Numbered from the stretch's first letter, positions 40,124-50,419 are shown. The stretch: 64,000 bases of DNA from Noviherbaspirillum sp. Root189 (GCF_001428545.1 NZ_LMHZ01000013.1:162650-226649); one strand, 5' to 3'. Made by a program: numbers and translations. The notes: generated by a model from the sequence alone, not told the origin.

Positions 40124-40813
40124 TTATCGGATAATCGCCACTTTCTGCTGCAGGCGCTTGACCAGCAGCGAAAGCCCGAAGCAGATCACGAAGTAGACGA
40201 GCGCGACAAACAGATACATTTCAATCAGGCGTCCGTCTCGTTGCGCGACCTTGGAAGCAGCGCCCACGAAGTCAGTGATCGACAAGACGTACACCAGCGA
40301 TACGTCCTGGAACAGCACGATAGTCTGCGTGAGTAGAACTGGAATCATGTTGCGAAATGCCTGGGGTAGCACGATATTTCCCATGGTTTGCCAGTAGTTC
40401 ATCCCAAGCGCATAACCTGCGGACACTTGCCCGCGTGGAATCGACTGGATGCCTGCCCGCATGATCTCGCAGTAGTACGCAGCTTCAAACAGCATGAAAG
40501 TAATCAGCGACGAAGTGAACGCACCGACCTTGATCGGTTCATTTGCGCCAATTATCCAGGCGCCGATATACGGCACCAGGAAGTAAAACCAGAAAATCAC
40601 CAGGACCAGCGGAATTGAACGGATCAGGTTGACATAACCGGTAGCAACGAACGATATGGCCTTGTTGCTGGACAAGCGCATCATCGCCAATAGCGTGCCG
40701 ATGATAATACCGCCCACCATCGCCAGCCCCGTCAGCTCTAGCGTGAACGCCATTCCTGTCTGGAAAAGGTAAACCCAGCTGCGTTCGATAACGTCGAAAT
40801 CAAGATTAAGCAT
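40124..40813 (-). CDS. gltK: Glutamate/aspartate ABC transporter permease
   Basis: 229-residue HisM-type permease with about five membrane helices, LIRSIPLVLVIFWFY near the start and the ATPase-contact loop EIMRAGIQSIPRGQVSAGYALGMN. Starts two bases before the gltJ stop region (gap 2 bp), so coupled. Confidence 0.92.
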   Translation of the reverse strand: MLNLDFDVIERSWVYLFQTGMAFTLELTGLAMVGGIIIGTLLAMMRLSSNKAISFVATGYVNLIRSIPLVLVIFWFYFLVPYIGAWIIGANEPIKVGAFTSSLITFMLFEAAYYCEIMRAGIQSIPRGQVSAGYALGMNYWQTMGNIVLPQAFRNMIPVLLTQTIVLFQDVSLVYVLSITDFVGAASKVAQRDGRLIEMYLFVALVYFVICFGLSLLVKRLQQKVAIIR

Positions 40814-40815
40814 GA

Positions 40816-41559
40816 TTACTTGCCTCCCGAACCGGAAGAGATATAGCCCGGTACCGCCACGCGCCGTTCGATGAAGCGCATGAGATTGACCACGACGACA
40901 TTGACGAGGACGTAAATGATCGTCGCCGCGGTGAATGCCTCAAATACCTGGAAGGAAAATTCCTGCATTGAACGCGCCCGTGCGGTCAGTTCCATCAAGC
41001 CGATAGTCAGCGCCACCGCGCTGTTTTTCATAATGTTGAGAAACTCACTGGTAAGCGGCGGAATGACGATACGGAAAGCCATTGGCAGCAAAATATAGCG
41101 ATAGGTTTGCGGAAGCGTCAGGCCGAGCGCCGTGCCGGCCAATTTCTGCCCCCGCGGCAGAGAATTGATGCCTGCGGAGACCTGCACGGCCACCCGCGCA
41201 GACGTAAAGAATCCAAGCGAGATGACCGCAGTAATAAAGGGCGAGTTCGGCAATTGCTTGAGCCAGTCGCCAAAGGATGCAGGGACAAGCTCCGGCATCA
41301 CGAAGAACCAGAGGAACATCTGGACCAGCAACGGAATGTTGCGGAACAGTTCGACATAGCCGTTGGCCAGGCGCACCGCCCACTTGTGCGGGGTCGTGCG
41401 GATGGTACCGATGACTGCGCCGAGGATCAGTGCCATGATCCACGCAATCAGCGCGGTGGCCAGCGTCCAGTACAGTCCGGACAGCAGCGTGTCCATATAG
41501 GTGCCGACACCGTCGGGAGACGGCTCCCAGAAAATGCGCCAGTTCCAGTTGTAATTCAT
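40816..41559 (-). CDS. gltJ: Glutamate/aspartate ABC transporter permease
   Basis: 247-residue companion permease. Membrane helices begin at about residue 27 (LYWTLATALIAWIMALILGAVIG). FRNIPLLVQMFLWFF is the family motif, and the EAA-type loop is AGINSLPRGQKLAGTALGLT. The soluble start NYNWNWRIFWEPSPDG is typical of GltJ. Separated from gltI by a partial terminator. Confidence 0.92.
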   Translation of the reverse strand: MNYNWNWRIFWEPSPDGVGTYMDTLLSGLYWTLATALIAWIMALILGAVIGTIRTTPHKWAVRLANGYVELFRNIPLLVQMFLWFFVMPELVPASFGDWLKQLPNSPFITAVISLGFFTSARVAVQVSAGINSLPRGQKLAGTALGLTLPQTYRYILLPMAFRIVIPPLTSEFLNIMKNSAVALTIGLMELTARARSMQEFSFQVFEAFTAATIIYVLVNVVVVNLMRFIERRVAVPGYISSGSGGK

Positions 41560-41673
41560 AGCTTGCCCTTGTCTCTTGCAGAGGTCCAGTGTGGTATTGC
41601 GCGCATCGCAGGGATGCGACTGTGTGACGCATGGCTGTCTGACGTCACCCTTCTAAGTATTTGTGCCCACTAC

Positions 41674-41706
41674 AAAAAACGGGAGGCTACCTGCCCCCCG
41701 TTTTTT
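41674..41706 (-). terminator. Intercistronic terminator/attenuator between gltI and gltJ
   Basis: AAAAAACGGGAGG (41674-41686) pairs, one mismatch, with CCCCCCGTTTTTT (41694-41706); on the minus strand six T follow. It would reduce readthrough from the abundant binding protein into the permease genes. Confidence 0.75.
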
Positions 41707-41722
41707 TCCATGCTGCTAGCGC

Positions 41723-42628
41723 TTATTTGTAAGCAGCGGGATCACCGGAATCCGTCGGATTCGCAATGACTTTCTTCAGTTGGTCGCTCATCGGCCAGTT
41801 CAGGTTGACACCCTTTGGCGGAATCGGGGACATGAACCACTTCGCGTAGATACGATTGATATCACCCGACTTGAAGACGCCATTGATGGCATCGTCCACG
41901 ACTTTCTTGAATGCCGGATCGTCGCGGCGCATCATGATGCCGTAGGGCTCAAGCTCAAGCGCATCCTTGGTGATGGCGTAGTCATTTGGCGACTTGGACG
42001 TTGCAGCCAACGATGCCAGCAGAATGTCATCCATCAGGAATGCAACTGCACGGCCGGTTTCAACCATCAGGAACGATTCAGCGTGATCCTTGGCCGACAA
42101 AATGTTCAGGCCCAGGTTTTTCTCGGTATTGAGCGCGGTGATCTGACGCATAGACGTCGTACCTGCTGTCGACACCAGGGTTTTGCCCTTCATGTCGTTC
42201 AGCGAATTGATATTGGCAGACTTTTTGGCCAGCAGGCGGTTGCCCGACACAAAAGTGGTCGGCGCAAATGCAACCTGTTTCTGACGCTCGATGTTGTTGG
42301 TGGTGGAGCCGCACTCGAGATCGACCGTGCCGTTTGCCATCAGGGGAATACGGGTTGCCGATGTGACCGGGTTCATCTTGACGTTCAGCTGTGTCATGCC
42401 CAGGTGCTTCTGGATCGCACTCACCGCCTTCATGCAGAGATCGATCGAGTAGCCCTGATAGGACTGCTTGTCGTCAAGGTAGGAAAACGGAATGGAGGAA
42501 TCGCGGACGCCCAGAGTAATGGTGCCGGAATCCTTAATCTTTTTCAGTGTGCCGCTCTCCTGAGCCTGTGCGGCCCCTGCGATGACCCCTGCGCCGATCA
42601 GGACAGCGATCAATTTTGCTAGTTTCAT
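41723..42628 (-). CDS. gltI: Glutamate/aspartate periplasmic binding protein
   Basis: 301-residue type II solute-binding protein. Signal peptide MKLAKLIAVLIGAGVIAGAAQA, mature QESGTLKKIKDSGTITLGVRDSSIPFSYLD. Ligand-binding signatures DLECGSTTNNIERQKQVAFAP and KTLVSTAGTTSMRQITALN are typical of GltI. Shine-Dalgarno AGGAG before the ATG. It is the first gene of the operon. Confidence 0.93.
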   Translation of the reverse strand: MKLAKLIAVLIGAGVIAGAAQAQESGTLKKIKDSGTITLGVRDSSIPFSYLDDKQSYQGYSIDLCMKAVSAIQKHLGMTQLNVKMNPVTSATRIPLMANGTVDLECGSTTNNIERQKQVAFAPTTFVSGNRLLAKKSANINSLNDMKGKTLVSTAGTTSMRQITALNTEKNLGLNILSAKDHAESFLMVETGRAVAFLMDDILLASLAATSKSPNDYAITKDALELEPYGIMMRRDDPAFKKVVDDAINGVFKSGDINRIYAKWFMSPIPPKGVNLNWPMSDQLKKVIANPTDSGDPAAYK

Positions 42629-42820
42629 TTTATCTCCTGGAAAAAAATTAGCGAGTTAGTGTACCAAAAGCTATGTTTATAAAGCATGATTTCTGCTCGT
42701 TTCGAGGGGATAAGACCAGGGCCTCTCCCTTTGGTCGAACATGTTCTTGTTTTTATTGTCGCGCAATACGTAGTTTTACGGATTCCCAGTCCCGAGCATG
42801 GCTAGCGCCATGACTCGATT

Positions 42821-43729
42821 TCAGTCCCCTACCTTATCGGTCGGAAAACGGAATGTGTCGCGCAACAAGTGGCCGATCGGCATATTCATGTTCATGCCCT
42901 TGGGTGGAATCGGGCTCTTGAACCACTTGTCGTAGAGCTTGTAAATCTCGCCGTCGTTGATGATGCGCCCCATTTCCCGGTCGACGACGGCCTTGAACGC
43001 GGGGTCATCCTTGCGCAGCATGATGGCATAAGGTTCGGCGGACAGAGCATCTCCGACGACCGCAAAGCGGCTCGGGTTTTCCGAGTTTGCACGCAATCCG
43101 AACAAAAGTACGTCATCCATGGGAAAAGCGGCTGCCTGACCTTTCTCCACCATCGAAAACGATTCGGCATGGTCACGCCCTTCGATCAGTTTCAGGCCTA
43201 GCGCCCGCACTTTGTCGCGGTCATTGAGCAATTTGACTGTCGTGGTGCCTTTGGTCGTCACAACCTGCTTGTCGCGCAGATCGGACCAATTGGTAATCCC
43301 GGAATCGGTTCGCACCACCATGCGGGCGGCGGCGACAAAATGAGGGATGGTAAACGCCACCTGCTTGCGGCGCTCGGCATTGTTAGTGGTGGAGCCGCAC
43401 TCCAGATCCGCTTTGCCATCGACGATGGCAGGGATACGGGTGGAAGGCGTGACGGCCAGAAATTCGACATTGAGACGGTCTAGCTTGAGTTCACGCTTGA
43501 CCGCATCGGCGATCTTCAGGCATAGCTCGACAGCGTATCCAATCGGTTTTTTATCTGCGTTGTAATAAGAGAACGGGAGAGATGCCTCCCGGTATGCGAT
43601 CGTGATCGTGCGCGTTTCTTTGATTTTTGCCAGGCCATCGGCAGCGTATGCCGAAGGGGCGAGCAGGCAGCAGGAAGCTGCAAGGCAGCCTCCTGCGATG
43701 CGACTTGTGATCGTAGGTCGGTAGTGCAT
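42821..43729 (-). CDS. Second GltI-like amino acid binding protein
   Basis: 302 residues. Signal peptide with IAGGCLAASCCLLAPSAYA cut before ADGLAKIKE; the Cys residues sit inside the signal and do not form a clear lipobox. The mature part parallels GltI throughout (DLECGSTTNNAERRKQVAF, VVTTKGTTTVKLLNDRD, KSPIPPKGMNMNMPI). Paralogue with its own GGAG. It may feed the same GltJKL permease with a different preference. Gap of about 190 bp to gltI has no recognised feature. Confidence 0.9.
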   Translation of the reverse strand: MHYRPTITSRIAGGCLAASCCLLAPSAYAADGLAKIKETRTITIAYREASLPFSYYNADKKPIGYAVELCLKIADAVKRELKLDRLNVEFLAVTPSTRIPAIVDGKADLECGSTTNNAERRKQVAFTIPHFVAAARMVVRTDSGITNWSDLRDKQVVTTKGTTTVKLLNDRDKVRALGLKLIEGRDHAESFSMVEKGQAAAFPMDDVLLFGLRANSENPSRFAVVGDALSAEPYAIMLRKDDPAFKAVVDREMGRIINDGEIYKLYDKWFKSPIPPKGMNMNMPIGHLLRDTFRFPTDKVGD

Positions 43730-43869
43730 AAGGTCTCCGTCTCATGCCGGGTGGTACAGCCTACAGGACGTCCGGCGGTGCAGTTAAATACGAAACTACG
43801 GCCGCGTCCTGTATGTGCAGCCGCCGGTGCATTGCCGGCAGCTTGCCAGTTTTCAGTGCAACCGAAGTA

Positions 43870-45156
43870 TCAGGGGTACAGTCCACGCATTTCCCGTGCC
43901 TGCAGTACTCGGGTGCAGGCAACGATAAACGCGGCAGTGCGCAATGATACTTTCTTCTCGTCCGCCAGTTGCCACACTGCGGCAAATGCTTCACGCATGA
44001 TACGTGTCAGGCGCTGGTTAATCTCATCCTCGGTCCAGAAGAAGCTTGAGAAATCCTGCACCCATTCGAAGTAGCTGACGGTCACGCCACCCGCATTGGC
44101 AATCACGTCTGGCACGACCAGCACGCCCTTGTCGTGCAGGATGTCGTCAGCTGCCGGGGTCGTCGGGCCGTTCGCTCCCTCCAGAATGATCTTGGCGCGG
44201 ATCTTGTTGGCGTTGGCTTCGGTGATCTGCTGCTCCAGTGCGGCCGGGATCAGAATGTCGCAGTCGACTTCCCAGAAACGGCTGCGGTCGTTGACCGTGT
44301 CGGCGTTGGCGAAGCCGGAAACACTGCCATGCTGCGCCACATGCGCCTGCAGTGCCGGGATGTCGAGTCCGCCGTCACGCACTATCGTGGTGACATGGTC
44401 CTGCACCGCGACGATTTTTGCACCGGCTTCGGCGAACAAGCGGGCAGCAACGCCGCCGACGTTACCGAAGCCCTGCACCGCAACGCGTGCGCCTTTGATG
44501 TCTAGACCGCGCTTGGCGGCGGCTTCACAACCCACGACGTAGACGCCACGGCCGGTAGCTTCATGACGGCCCAGGCTACCACCGAGGGAAATCGGCTTTC
44601 CGGTAACGACGCCGGAGGCAGTGCTGCCCTGGTTCATGGAATAAGTGTCCATCATCCACGCCATGATCTGCTCATTGGTATTGACGTCGGGCGCCGGGAT
44701 ATCCTTGTTCGGGCCGATGATGATGTTGATTTCGCTGGTGTAGCGGCGGGTCATGCGTTGCAGTTCGCCAGACGACAGGGTCTTGGGATTGACGCGGATG
44801 CCACCTTTGGCGCCGCCGTACGGCACGTTGACTGCCGCGTTCTTGACTGTCATCCAGGCCGACAGGGCCATCACTTCGGACAGCGTGACGTCCTGGTGGA
44901 AGCGCACACCGCCCTTGCCCGGACCGCGGGAGGTATTGTGCTGCACGCGGTAGCCCTCGAAGTGGGCAATGGTACCGTCATCGCGTTCGATGGGAACATC
45001 AACGACGAGAATGCGCTTGGGACGCTTGAGCGTTTCAACCCAGCGGGCCAGGCTGCCGAGATGCGGTGTGACGCGATCGATCTGCTCGAGATAGACGCCC
45101 CAGGGGCCGATCTCGTGGGGTGTCAGGTAAGACGGGACTTCGTGGTGGACGGACAT
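43870..45156 (-). CDS. gdhA: Glu/Leu/Phe/Val dehydrogenase (glutamate dehydrogenase)
   Basis: 428-residue hexameric NAD(P)-dependent dehydrogenase, likely deaminating glutamate to 2-oxoglutarate. Catalytic region [42 protein letters not shown] includes the substrate and catalytic lysines; the coenzyme motif is [17 protein letters not shown]. The close position to glutamate transport genes suggests a catabolic role. Regulated perhaps by the adjacent LysR gene, which has the same strand, 156 bp upstream. Confidence 0.95.
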   Translation of the reverse strand: MSVHHEVPSYLTPHEIGPWGVYLEQIDRVTPHLGSLARWVETLKRPKRILVVDVPIERDDGTIAHFEGYRVQHNTSRGPGKGGVRFHQDVTLSEVMALSAWMTVKNAAVNVPYGGAKGGIRVNPKTLSSGELQRMTRRYTSEINIIIGPNKDIPAPDVNTNEQIMAWMMDTYSMNQGSTASGVVTGKPISLGGSLGRHEATGRGVYVVGCEAAAKRGLDIKGARVAVQGFGNVGGVAARLFAEAGAKIVAVQDHVTTIVRDGGLDIPALQAHVAQHGSVSGFANADTVNDRSRFWEVDCDILIPAALEQQITEANANKIRAKIILEGANGPTTPAADDILHDKGVLVVPDVIANAGGVTVSYFEWVQDFSSFFWTEDEINQRLTRIMREAFAAVWQLADEKKVSLRTAAFIVACTRVLQAREMRGLYP

Positions 45157-45312
45157 GGTGCCATGACTCCTTGTAGGTTTAAGCGGCCATCGTTGCGATG
45201 ATGCGCTATACAGGGAAGGATGCTATTCCAACGCGGCGCAGCAAATCCAATGCTTTGTAGGCATGCAACTATGCATGGAATGCATAAGCTTTGATGCACT
45301 GCAAATGCGTAA

Positions 45313-46284
45313 TCAGGCGGCTTTCCCAGCGGCGGTTCGGGGCTTGCGGTTGCGTGGTTTTGCTTCCCGGCTCTCGACCAGGTATTCCCACAGGCGGGAC
45401 ACGATCGGCTTGCCCGGACGCTGACCAGAAGGACGTTCCCGATAGAGGCGGATTTCCATGCTGAGTTCCCAGTCCGGCTGGCCGCCATCGGCGCGCGCCA
45501 AATGCTTTTGCTTGATTTCTCGTGTCACCGCAGACTCGGGAAGAAAGGCGATACCGTGGCCTTCCAGTGCCATCATCTTCAGGCCTTCCGCCATATCGGT
45601 TTCGTAGCGCTTTTCAAGGAACAGCGGGCGTTCGGCATCGGCAAGAATCATATCCACCATGCGGCCGAGATAAGCATTGCTGGTGTAAGACAGAAAAGGT
45701 ATCGGCGCCTTGGCGCTGCCCGGCAGCAGCAAGCTCGGCACACCGGACTTGTCACAGCGCGCGTAGGCACGCAAGGTTTCGCTGCCCAGCGTCAGCATAT
45801 CGTAGCGGCTGGCGTCGAGCTGTACGGGCTGGCGGGGATGGTGGTAGCACAGCAGCAGGTCGCAGCCGCCCTCCACCATCGTCATCACAGCGTCGTGCAC
45901 GTTCAGGGCAATCAGTCGTGAATTCAGCGTACCGAAACCGTCCTTCAGCTCGGTGATCCACTTGGGCATGTAGGTCAGCGACAGGGTGTGCGGCACCGCG
46001 AAGTCGACCGTGGTATGGGCAGTCGGCCGTTTGCCGCGCAACAGGGCACGCGCATTATTGACCTGCCCAAGCATTTCCAGCGCCTGCTCGTAGAACACCT
46101 CACCGGCCGGGGTCAGCCTGGTCGGATAGGAGGTACGGTCGATCAGATCCGCGCCGAGCCATGCTTCCAGGGACTGAATGCGACGCGAAAATGCCGGTTG
46201 CGTCACATGGCGCAGCGCCGCCGAGCGGCTGAAGCTGCGCGTCTCGGCCAATGAAATGAAATCTTCGAGCCATTTGGTTTCCAT
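45313..46284 (-). CDS. LysR family regulator, HypT/YjiE-like
   Basis: 323 residues. The N-terminal winged helix-turn-helix METKWLEDFISLAETRSFSRSAALRHVTQPAFSRRI resembles E. coli HypT (YjiE), including the ETKWLxDF start, and the effector domain has SYTSNAYLGRMVDMIL, again like HypT. HypT responds to hypochlorite through methionine/cysteine oxidation; whether this one does is not shown. Neighbourhood suggests it could instead govern glutamate metabolism. The basic C-terminal tail (PRNRKPRTAAGKAA) is unusual. Confidence 0.87.
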   Translation of the reverse strand: METKWLEDFISLAETRSFSRSAALRHVTQPAFSRRIQSLEAWLGADLIDRTSYPTRLTPAGEVFYEQALEMLGQVNNARALLRGKRPTAHTTVDFAVPHTLSLTYMPKWITELKDGFGTLNSRLIALNVHDAVMTMVEGGCDLLLCYHHPRQPVQLDASRYDMLTLGSETLRAYARCDKSGVPSLLLPGSAKAPIPFLSYTSNAYLGRMVDMILADAERPLFLEKRYETDMAEGLKMMALEGHGIAFLPESAVTREIKQKHLARADGGQPDWELSMEIRLYRERPSGQRPGKPIVSRLWEYLVESREAKPRNRKPRTAAGKAA

Positions 46285-46342
46285 GCCGCTATGTTAGTCG
46301 CCTTCGCGGCGGAAGCAAAGCAGCCCCAGCTGGAGACCCGAG

Positions 46343-48199
46343 TCACGCGACTGCGGCTTCCGCGTCCCTGTCGTCGGCCGACGGCGAAGCCGGGACTTCC
46401 TGACGTGCCTGCTGGCGTTCCCACATCTGGGCATACGCGCCGTTTTGCGCAATCAACTGACTGTGCGTGCCGCGTTCGATGATCCGGCCATGGTCGAGCA
46501 CCAGGATTTGCGAAGCGTCGGCGATGGTCGACAGCCGGTGGGCAATCACCAGGGTGGTACGGTCCCTAGCGATTTCCTTCAGCTGCGCCTGGATCGCCTG
46601 TTCGGCGCGCGAGTCCAGCGCCGAAGTCGCCTCGTCGAAGATCAGGATGGCGGGATTCTTGAGCAAGGTGCGGGCAATCGCCACGCGCTGTTTTTCACCG
46701 CCGGACAACTTCAAGCCGCGCTCGCCGACCATGCTGCCGTAACCGTCTGGCAGGCTTTCGATGAAGTCGTGGATATAGGCAGCTTTCGCAGCCGCCACGA
46801 TTTCTTCGCGAGTCGCATCCGGCTTGCCATAGGCAATGTTGTACTCGATGGTGTCATTGAACAGCACGGTATCCTGCGGCACGATGCCGATACTTTTTCG
46901 CAACGATGCCTGCGTTACATTGCGCAGGTCCTGGCCATCGATGGTAATGCTGCCGGCATTGATATCGTAGAAGCGGAACAGCAGGCGCGACAGCGTGGAC
47001 TTGCCGGAGCCGCTGTGGCCAACCACGGCGGTCGTCGTTCCTGCTGGAATCGTGAAGTCGACATCGAACAGGATCTGGCGCTTGGCTTCGTAGCTGAAGT
47101 CGACATGCGAAAACTTTACTTCCGCTCCCTTTATAGCAAGCGGTTGTGCGTTCGGCACATCGGCCACTTCACGATGCTGGTCGAGCAGTTTGAATAGCCT
47201 TTCCATGTCGGCAAGGCTTTGCTTGATTTCACGGTAAATCACACCGAGAAAATTGAGCGGAATGTATAGCTGGATCATGAAGGCATTGACCAGCACCAGA
47301 TCGCCCAGCGTCATCTTGCCGTCGATCACTCCCTGGGTCGCGCGCCACAGGATCAGCGTGACGGCGGTTGCGATGATCAGCGATTGTCCGGTGTTGAGGA
47401 TCGACAGCGAGGTCTGGGATTTCACCGCTGCCGTTTCCCAGTTCTGCATGCTGTGGTCGTAACGACGTGCTTCGTAATCCTCGTTGCCGAAATACTTGAC
47501 CGTCTCGTAGTTGATCAGCGAATCAATGGCGCGTGTGTTGGCCTTCGAATCAAGCTCGTTCATCGTCCGGCGGAAGTTGGTGCGCCATTCGGTCACCGCC
47601 ACCGTAAAGCCGATGTACACCAGCAAGGCGGCGAAGGTGATGACGGCAAACCAGATGTCGTAATGCAGCACCAGGTAGCCGATCACCAGCGTAATTTCCA
47701 CCAGTGTCGGCAGGATGCTGTATAGCGTGTAGGAAACCAGCGACGATACGCCACGCGAGCCGCGTTCGATGTCGCGCGTCATGCCGCCGGTCTGTCGATT
47801 CAGGTGGAAACGCAATGACAGCGAATGCAGGTGACGGAACACTTGCAGTGCAATGGTGCGCACCGCGCTCTGAGTAACCTTTGCAAATACGAATTCACGC
47901 AGCTCGGTAAACATCGTCGTGCACAGGCGCAGCAATCCATACGCGACAAGGATGCTGACCGGAAGTACCAGCAAGGCCTGAGGATTATCGGGTCTGATCG
48001 TCATATGGTCGATCAGCGCCTTCAGCACCAGCGGCACGCCGACGTTCGCCATCTTGGCGCCCACCAGGAATGTCAGGGCCAGCAACACGCGCCATTTGTA
48101 TGCCCACAGGTAGGGAATCAGCGTCTTGAGCGTACCCCAGTCGTTGCGGGTGCCTTCGTTGGCGGGTGGTTCGGGAGATGAAACTGGATGGCGTCGCAT
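46343..48199 (-). CDS. Atm1/HMT1-type ABC exporter (permease-ATPase fusion)
   Basis: 618-residue half-transporter. Six-helix membrane domain from about residue 30 to 320, then an ATPase domain with Walker A VVGHSGSGKSTLSRLLFR, signature LKLSGGEKQRVAIARTLL, and Walker B AILIFDEATSALDSRAE. The FHLNRQTGGMTRDIERG and LINYETVKYFGNE motifs mark the Atm1/HMT1 subfamily, which exports glutathione-linked compounds or metal conjugates. Start set at ATG 48199. It ends 59 bp upstream of the LysR gene region on the same strand. Confidence 0.92.
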   Translation of the reverse strand: MRRHPVSSPEPPANEGTRNDWGTLKTLIPYLWAYKWRVLLALTFLVGAKMANVGVPLVLKALIDHMTIRPDNPQALLVLPVSILVAYGLLRLCTTMFTELREFVFAKVTQSAVRTIALQVFRHLHSLSLRFHLNRQTGGMTRDIERGSRGVSSLVSYTLYSILPTLVEITLVIGYLVLHYDIWFAVITFAALLVYIGFTVAVTEWRTNFRRTMNELDSKANTRAIDSLINYETVKYFGNEDYEARRYDHSMQNWETAAVKSQTSLSILNTGQSLIIATAVTLILWRATQGVIDGKMTLGDLVLVNAFMIQLYIPLNFLGVIYREIKQSLADMERLFKLLDQHREVADVPNAQPLAIKGAEVKFSHVDFSYEAKRQILFDVDFTIPAGTTTAVVGHSGSGKSTLSRLLFRFYDINAGSITIDGQDLRNVTQASLRKSIGIVPQDTVLFNDTIEYNIAYGKPDATREEIVAAAKAAYIHDFIESLPDGYGSMVGERGLKLSGGEKQRVAIARTLLKNPAILIFDEATSALDSRAEQAIQAQLKEIARDRTTLVIAHRLSTIADASQILVLDHGRIIERGTHSQLIAQNGAYAQMWERQQARQEVPASPSADDRDAEAAVA

Positions 48200-48294
48200 G
48201 AAAGATTTATCTATGGAATGGTTTATGCTCTGGCTTTGACGATTGTAGCCCAGTGCCTGTGTTCCATCAGGTGAGGCGAAAAAGGAGAACCGCA

Positions 48295-48702
48295 ATGACA
48301 AATAAACACCAGACCTCCCTTCCTGACGGAAAAGTGCCGCAGTTACGCGTGATGCCGATGCCAGCCGATGCCAATGTGCATGGCGATGTGTTCGGCGGCT
48401 GGATCATGGCACAGGTTGACATTGCCGGTGCGCTACCCGCGGTACGCCGCTCGAACGGCCGTGTCGCGACCATCGCGGTGAATTCCTTCGTGTTCAAGCA
48501 GCCCGTATTTGTTGGCGACCTGCTGTCTTTCTATGCCGATATCGTCAAGGTCGGCACGACATCGATTACCGTGAACGTGGAAGTTTATGCGGAACGCAAT
48601 CGCCTTCAAGTGGAAACCGTCAAGGTAACCGAGGCAACGCTGACCTACGTTGCCACCGACGAAAACCGACAGCGCCGTGCAATTCCGCCGCTGGCCGACT
48701 AA
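48295..48702 (+). CDS. yciA: Acyl-CoA thioesterase, YciA-like hotdog fold
   Basis: 135-residue single hotdog domain that hydrolyses acyl-CoAs. Conserved MPADANVHGDVFGGWIMAQVDIAGALPA (helix with catalytic Asp), then VATIAVNSFVFKQPVFVGDLLSFYADIVKVG. The start has AAAGGAG eight bases upstream. Divergent from the Atm1-like gene (96 bp between starts). Confidence 0.92.
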   Translation: MTNKHQTSLPDGKVPQLRVMPMPADANVHGDVFGGWIMAQVDIAGALPAVRRSNGRVATIAVNSFVFKQPVFVGDLLSFYADIVKVGTTSITVNVEVYAERNRLQVETVKVTEATLTYVATDENRQRRAIPPLAD

Positions 48703-48734
48703 GCAGAGTCCAACGTACTCTCCGGCAAGCTGAG

Positions 48735-50327
48735 ATGCGAAACGACCGTCGGTTTTTTCTGGAGCAAACCGCGCGCCTTTTTTCCCTGGCGGCATTGTCG
48801 GCCGCGTTTCCGGGTGCCGCGCTGAGCAAGACGGCGCTCTACCCTTTCAGCCTCGGCGTGGCATCCGGATCGCCGCGTGCGTCGTCCATCGTGTTGTGGA
48901 CACGTATCCTGCCCGACCCGCTCAATGCGGAATCATCCGGCAAGCAGCCTTTTTCTGTGCAATGGGAAATCGCAGAGGATGAGGGATTCACCCGCATCGC
49001 GGCTCAAGGCAACACGACCGCCCTGCCGGAGCTGGCGCACAGCGTGCATGTCGACGTCGTCGGCCTGAAGCCGGATCGCTGGTACTGGTATCGCTTCATG
49101 CTCGGAGATGCAGTCAGCCCAGTTGGCCGTACGCGCACGGCGCCGGCCGTCGATATCATGCCGTCTTCGCTGCGGCTGGCAGTCGCTTCCTGCCAGCACT
49201 GGGATTTCGGCGAGTATGCGGCGCATCGTCACATTGCTGCGGAAGCACCGGACCTGGTCGCTTTTCTGGGCGACTATATTTACGAATGGGGCCAACTTGC
49301 GCTTGCGCATCCCGCCTCGCCACGCAAGCGTATCAATGAAAGCGTGACCCTGTCCGATTACCGCGCACGCTATGCGCAGTACAAATCCGACCCGCAGTTG
49401 CAAGCGTCGCATCGGGTGGCGCCATGGATCGTCACCTGGGACGATCACGAAGTGGCCAATGACTATGGCAACGACCGCGACGAACGCCTCGATGCCAACT
49501 TCCTTGCGCGCCGCGCTGCCGCCTACCAGGCTTTCTATGAGCATATGCCGGTGCGCCTGCATGCATTACCGGAAGGCCCACAGTCACAACGCTTTGCGCA
49601 AATGCGTATCTACGACCGCTATGACTGGGGCCGACTGGCGCGCTTCCATGTGCTCGATAACCGGCAATACCGCTCTCATCACGCCTGTTCCGCACCAAAT
49701 CGAGGTGGGTCGAGATCGGTGGATACGGGCTGCGGCGAACGACTCGCGCCGGCGCGTACGCTGCTTGGTAACGCCCAGGAACTCTGGCTGGCCGACAGCT
49801 TTGCCAGTTCCGGGGCACGATGGAATTTCATCACGCAACAGACATTGATGGCCCAGTGTTCTCATACGCCCATCGAGAAGGAAGAAGATGGTCGCTTCTG
49901 GAACGACGGCTGGGACGGTTACCCGGCCGCACGTGAGCGGCTGTTTCACGACATTCGCCACCATAAAGTAAGCAACCCTGTCGTGCTATCGGGCGATGTA
50001 CACACCTTTTATGCGGCAGAGTTGCGACCGGACTTCAACCGGCCGGTATCCGCAGACAATCCCGTCATCGCCACGGAGTTCTGCGGTACTTCTGTCACCT
50101 CGAACTCGCGCCCGCAGGCGCGCACCGAGCAATATGTCGCGCAAAATCCGCATATCAAATATGGCCGCAGCGACGTTCGCGGATTCGTGATGATGGAAGT
50201 CAGCCCGGCGCAGGTCGTGACACGCTTTCAGGCACTGGCGGATGTGCGCGAGGCACGATCTCCGGTATCAACGATTGCCCGCTTCGTGGTCGAAGATGGC
50301 AAGCCGGGATTGATCAAGGTCGGTTGA
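48735..50327 (+). CDS. phoD: PhoD family alkaline phosphatase, Tat-exported
   Basis: 530 residues. Twin-arginine signal with DRRFFLEQTARLFSLAALSAAF. The PhoD N-terminal domain is followed by the metallophosphatase core: VASCQHWDFG, FLGDYIYEWG, TWDDHEVANDYGNDRDE and LSGDVHTFYAAEL. Periplasmic phosphodiester/monoester hydrolase using Fe/Ca. Located 32 bp after yciA, possibly co-transcribed, and closed by a strong bidirectional terminator shared with fadD. Confidence 0.94.
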   Translation: MRNDRRFFLEQTARLFSLAALSAAFPGAALSKTALYPFSLGVASGSPRASSIVLWTRILPDPLNAESSGKQPFSVQWEIAEDEGFTRIAAQGNTTALPELAHSVHVDVVGLKPDRWYWYRFMLGDAVSPVGRTRTAPAVDIMPSSLRLAVASCQHWDFGEYAAHRHIAAEAPDLVAFLGDYIYEWGQLALAHPASPRKRINESVTLSDYRARYAQYKSDPQLQASHRVAPWIVTWDDHEVANDYGNDRDERLDANFLARRAAAYQAFYEHMPVRLHALPEGPQSQRFAQMRIYDRYDWGRLARFHVLDNRQYRSHHACSAPNRGGSRSVDTGCGERLAPARTLLGNAQELWLADSFASSGARWNFITQQTLMAQCSHTPIEKEEDGRFWNDGWDGYPAARERLFHDIRHHKVSNPVVLSGDVHTFYAAELRPDFNRPVSADNPVIATEFCGTSVTSNSRPQARTEQYVAQNPHIKYGRSDVRGFVMMEVSPAQVVTRFQALADVREARSPVSTIARFVVEDGKPGLIKVG

Positions 50328-50345
50328 TCATAATGTCACCGACAT

Positions 50346-50378
50346 AAAAAAACCGCCTGACTTGCAGGCGGTTTTTTT
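50346..50378. terminator. Bidirectional terminator between phoD and fadD
   Basis: Fourteen-base arms AAAAAAACCGCCTG (50346-50359) and CAGGCGGTTTTTTT (50365-50378): A7 on one side, T7 on the other. Confidence 0.93.
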
Positions 50379-50419
50379 GTGGCCACGGAACGCAGCTTGA
50401 ATGATGTGGAAAGACCTGA

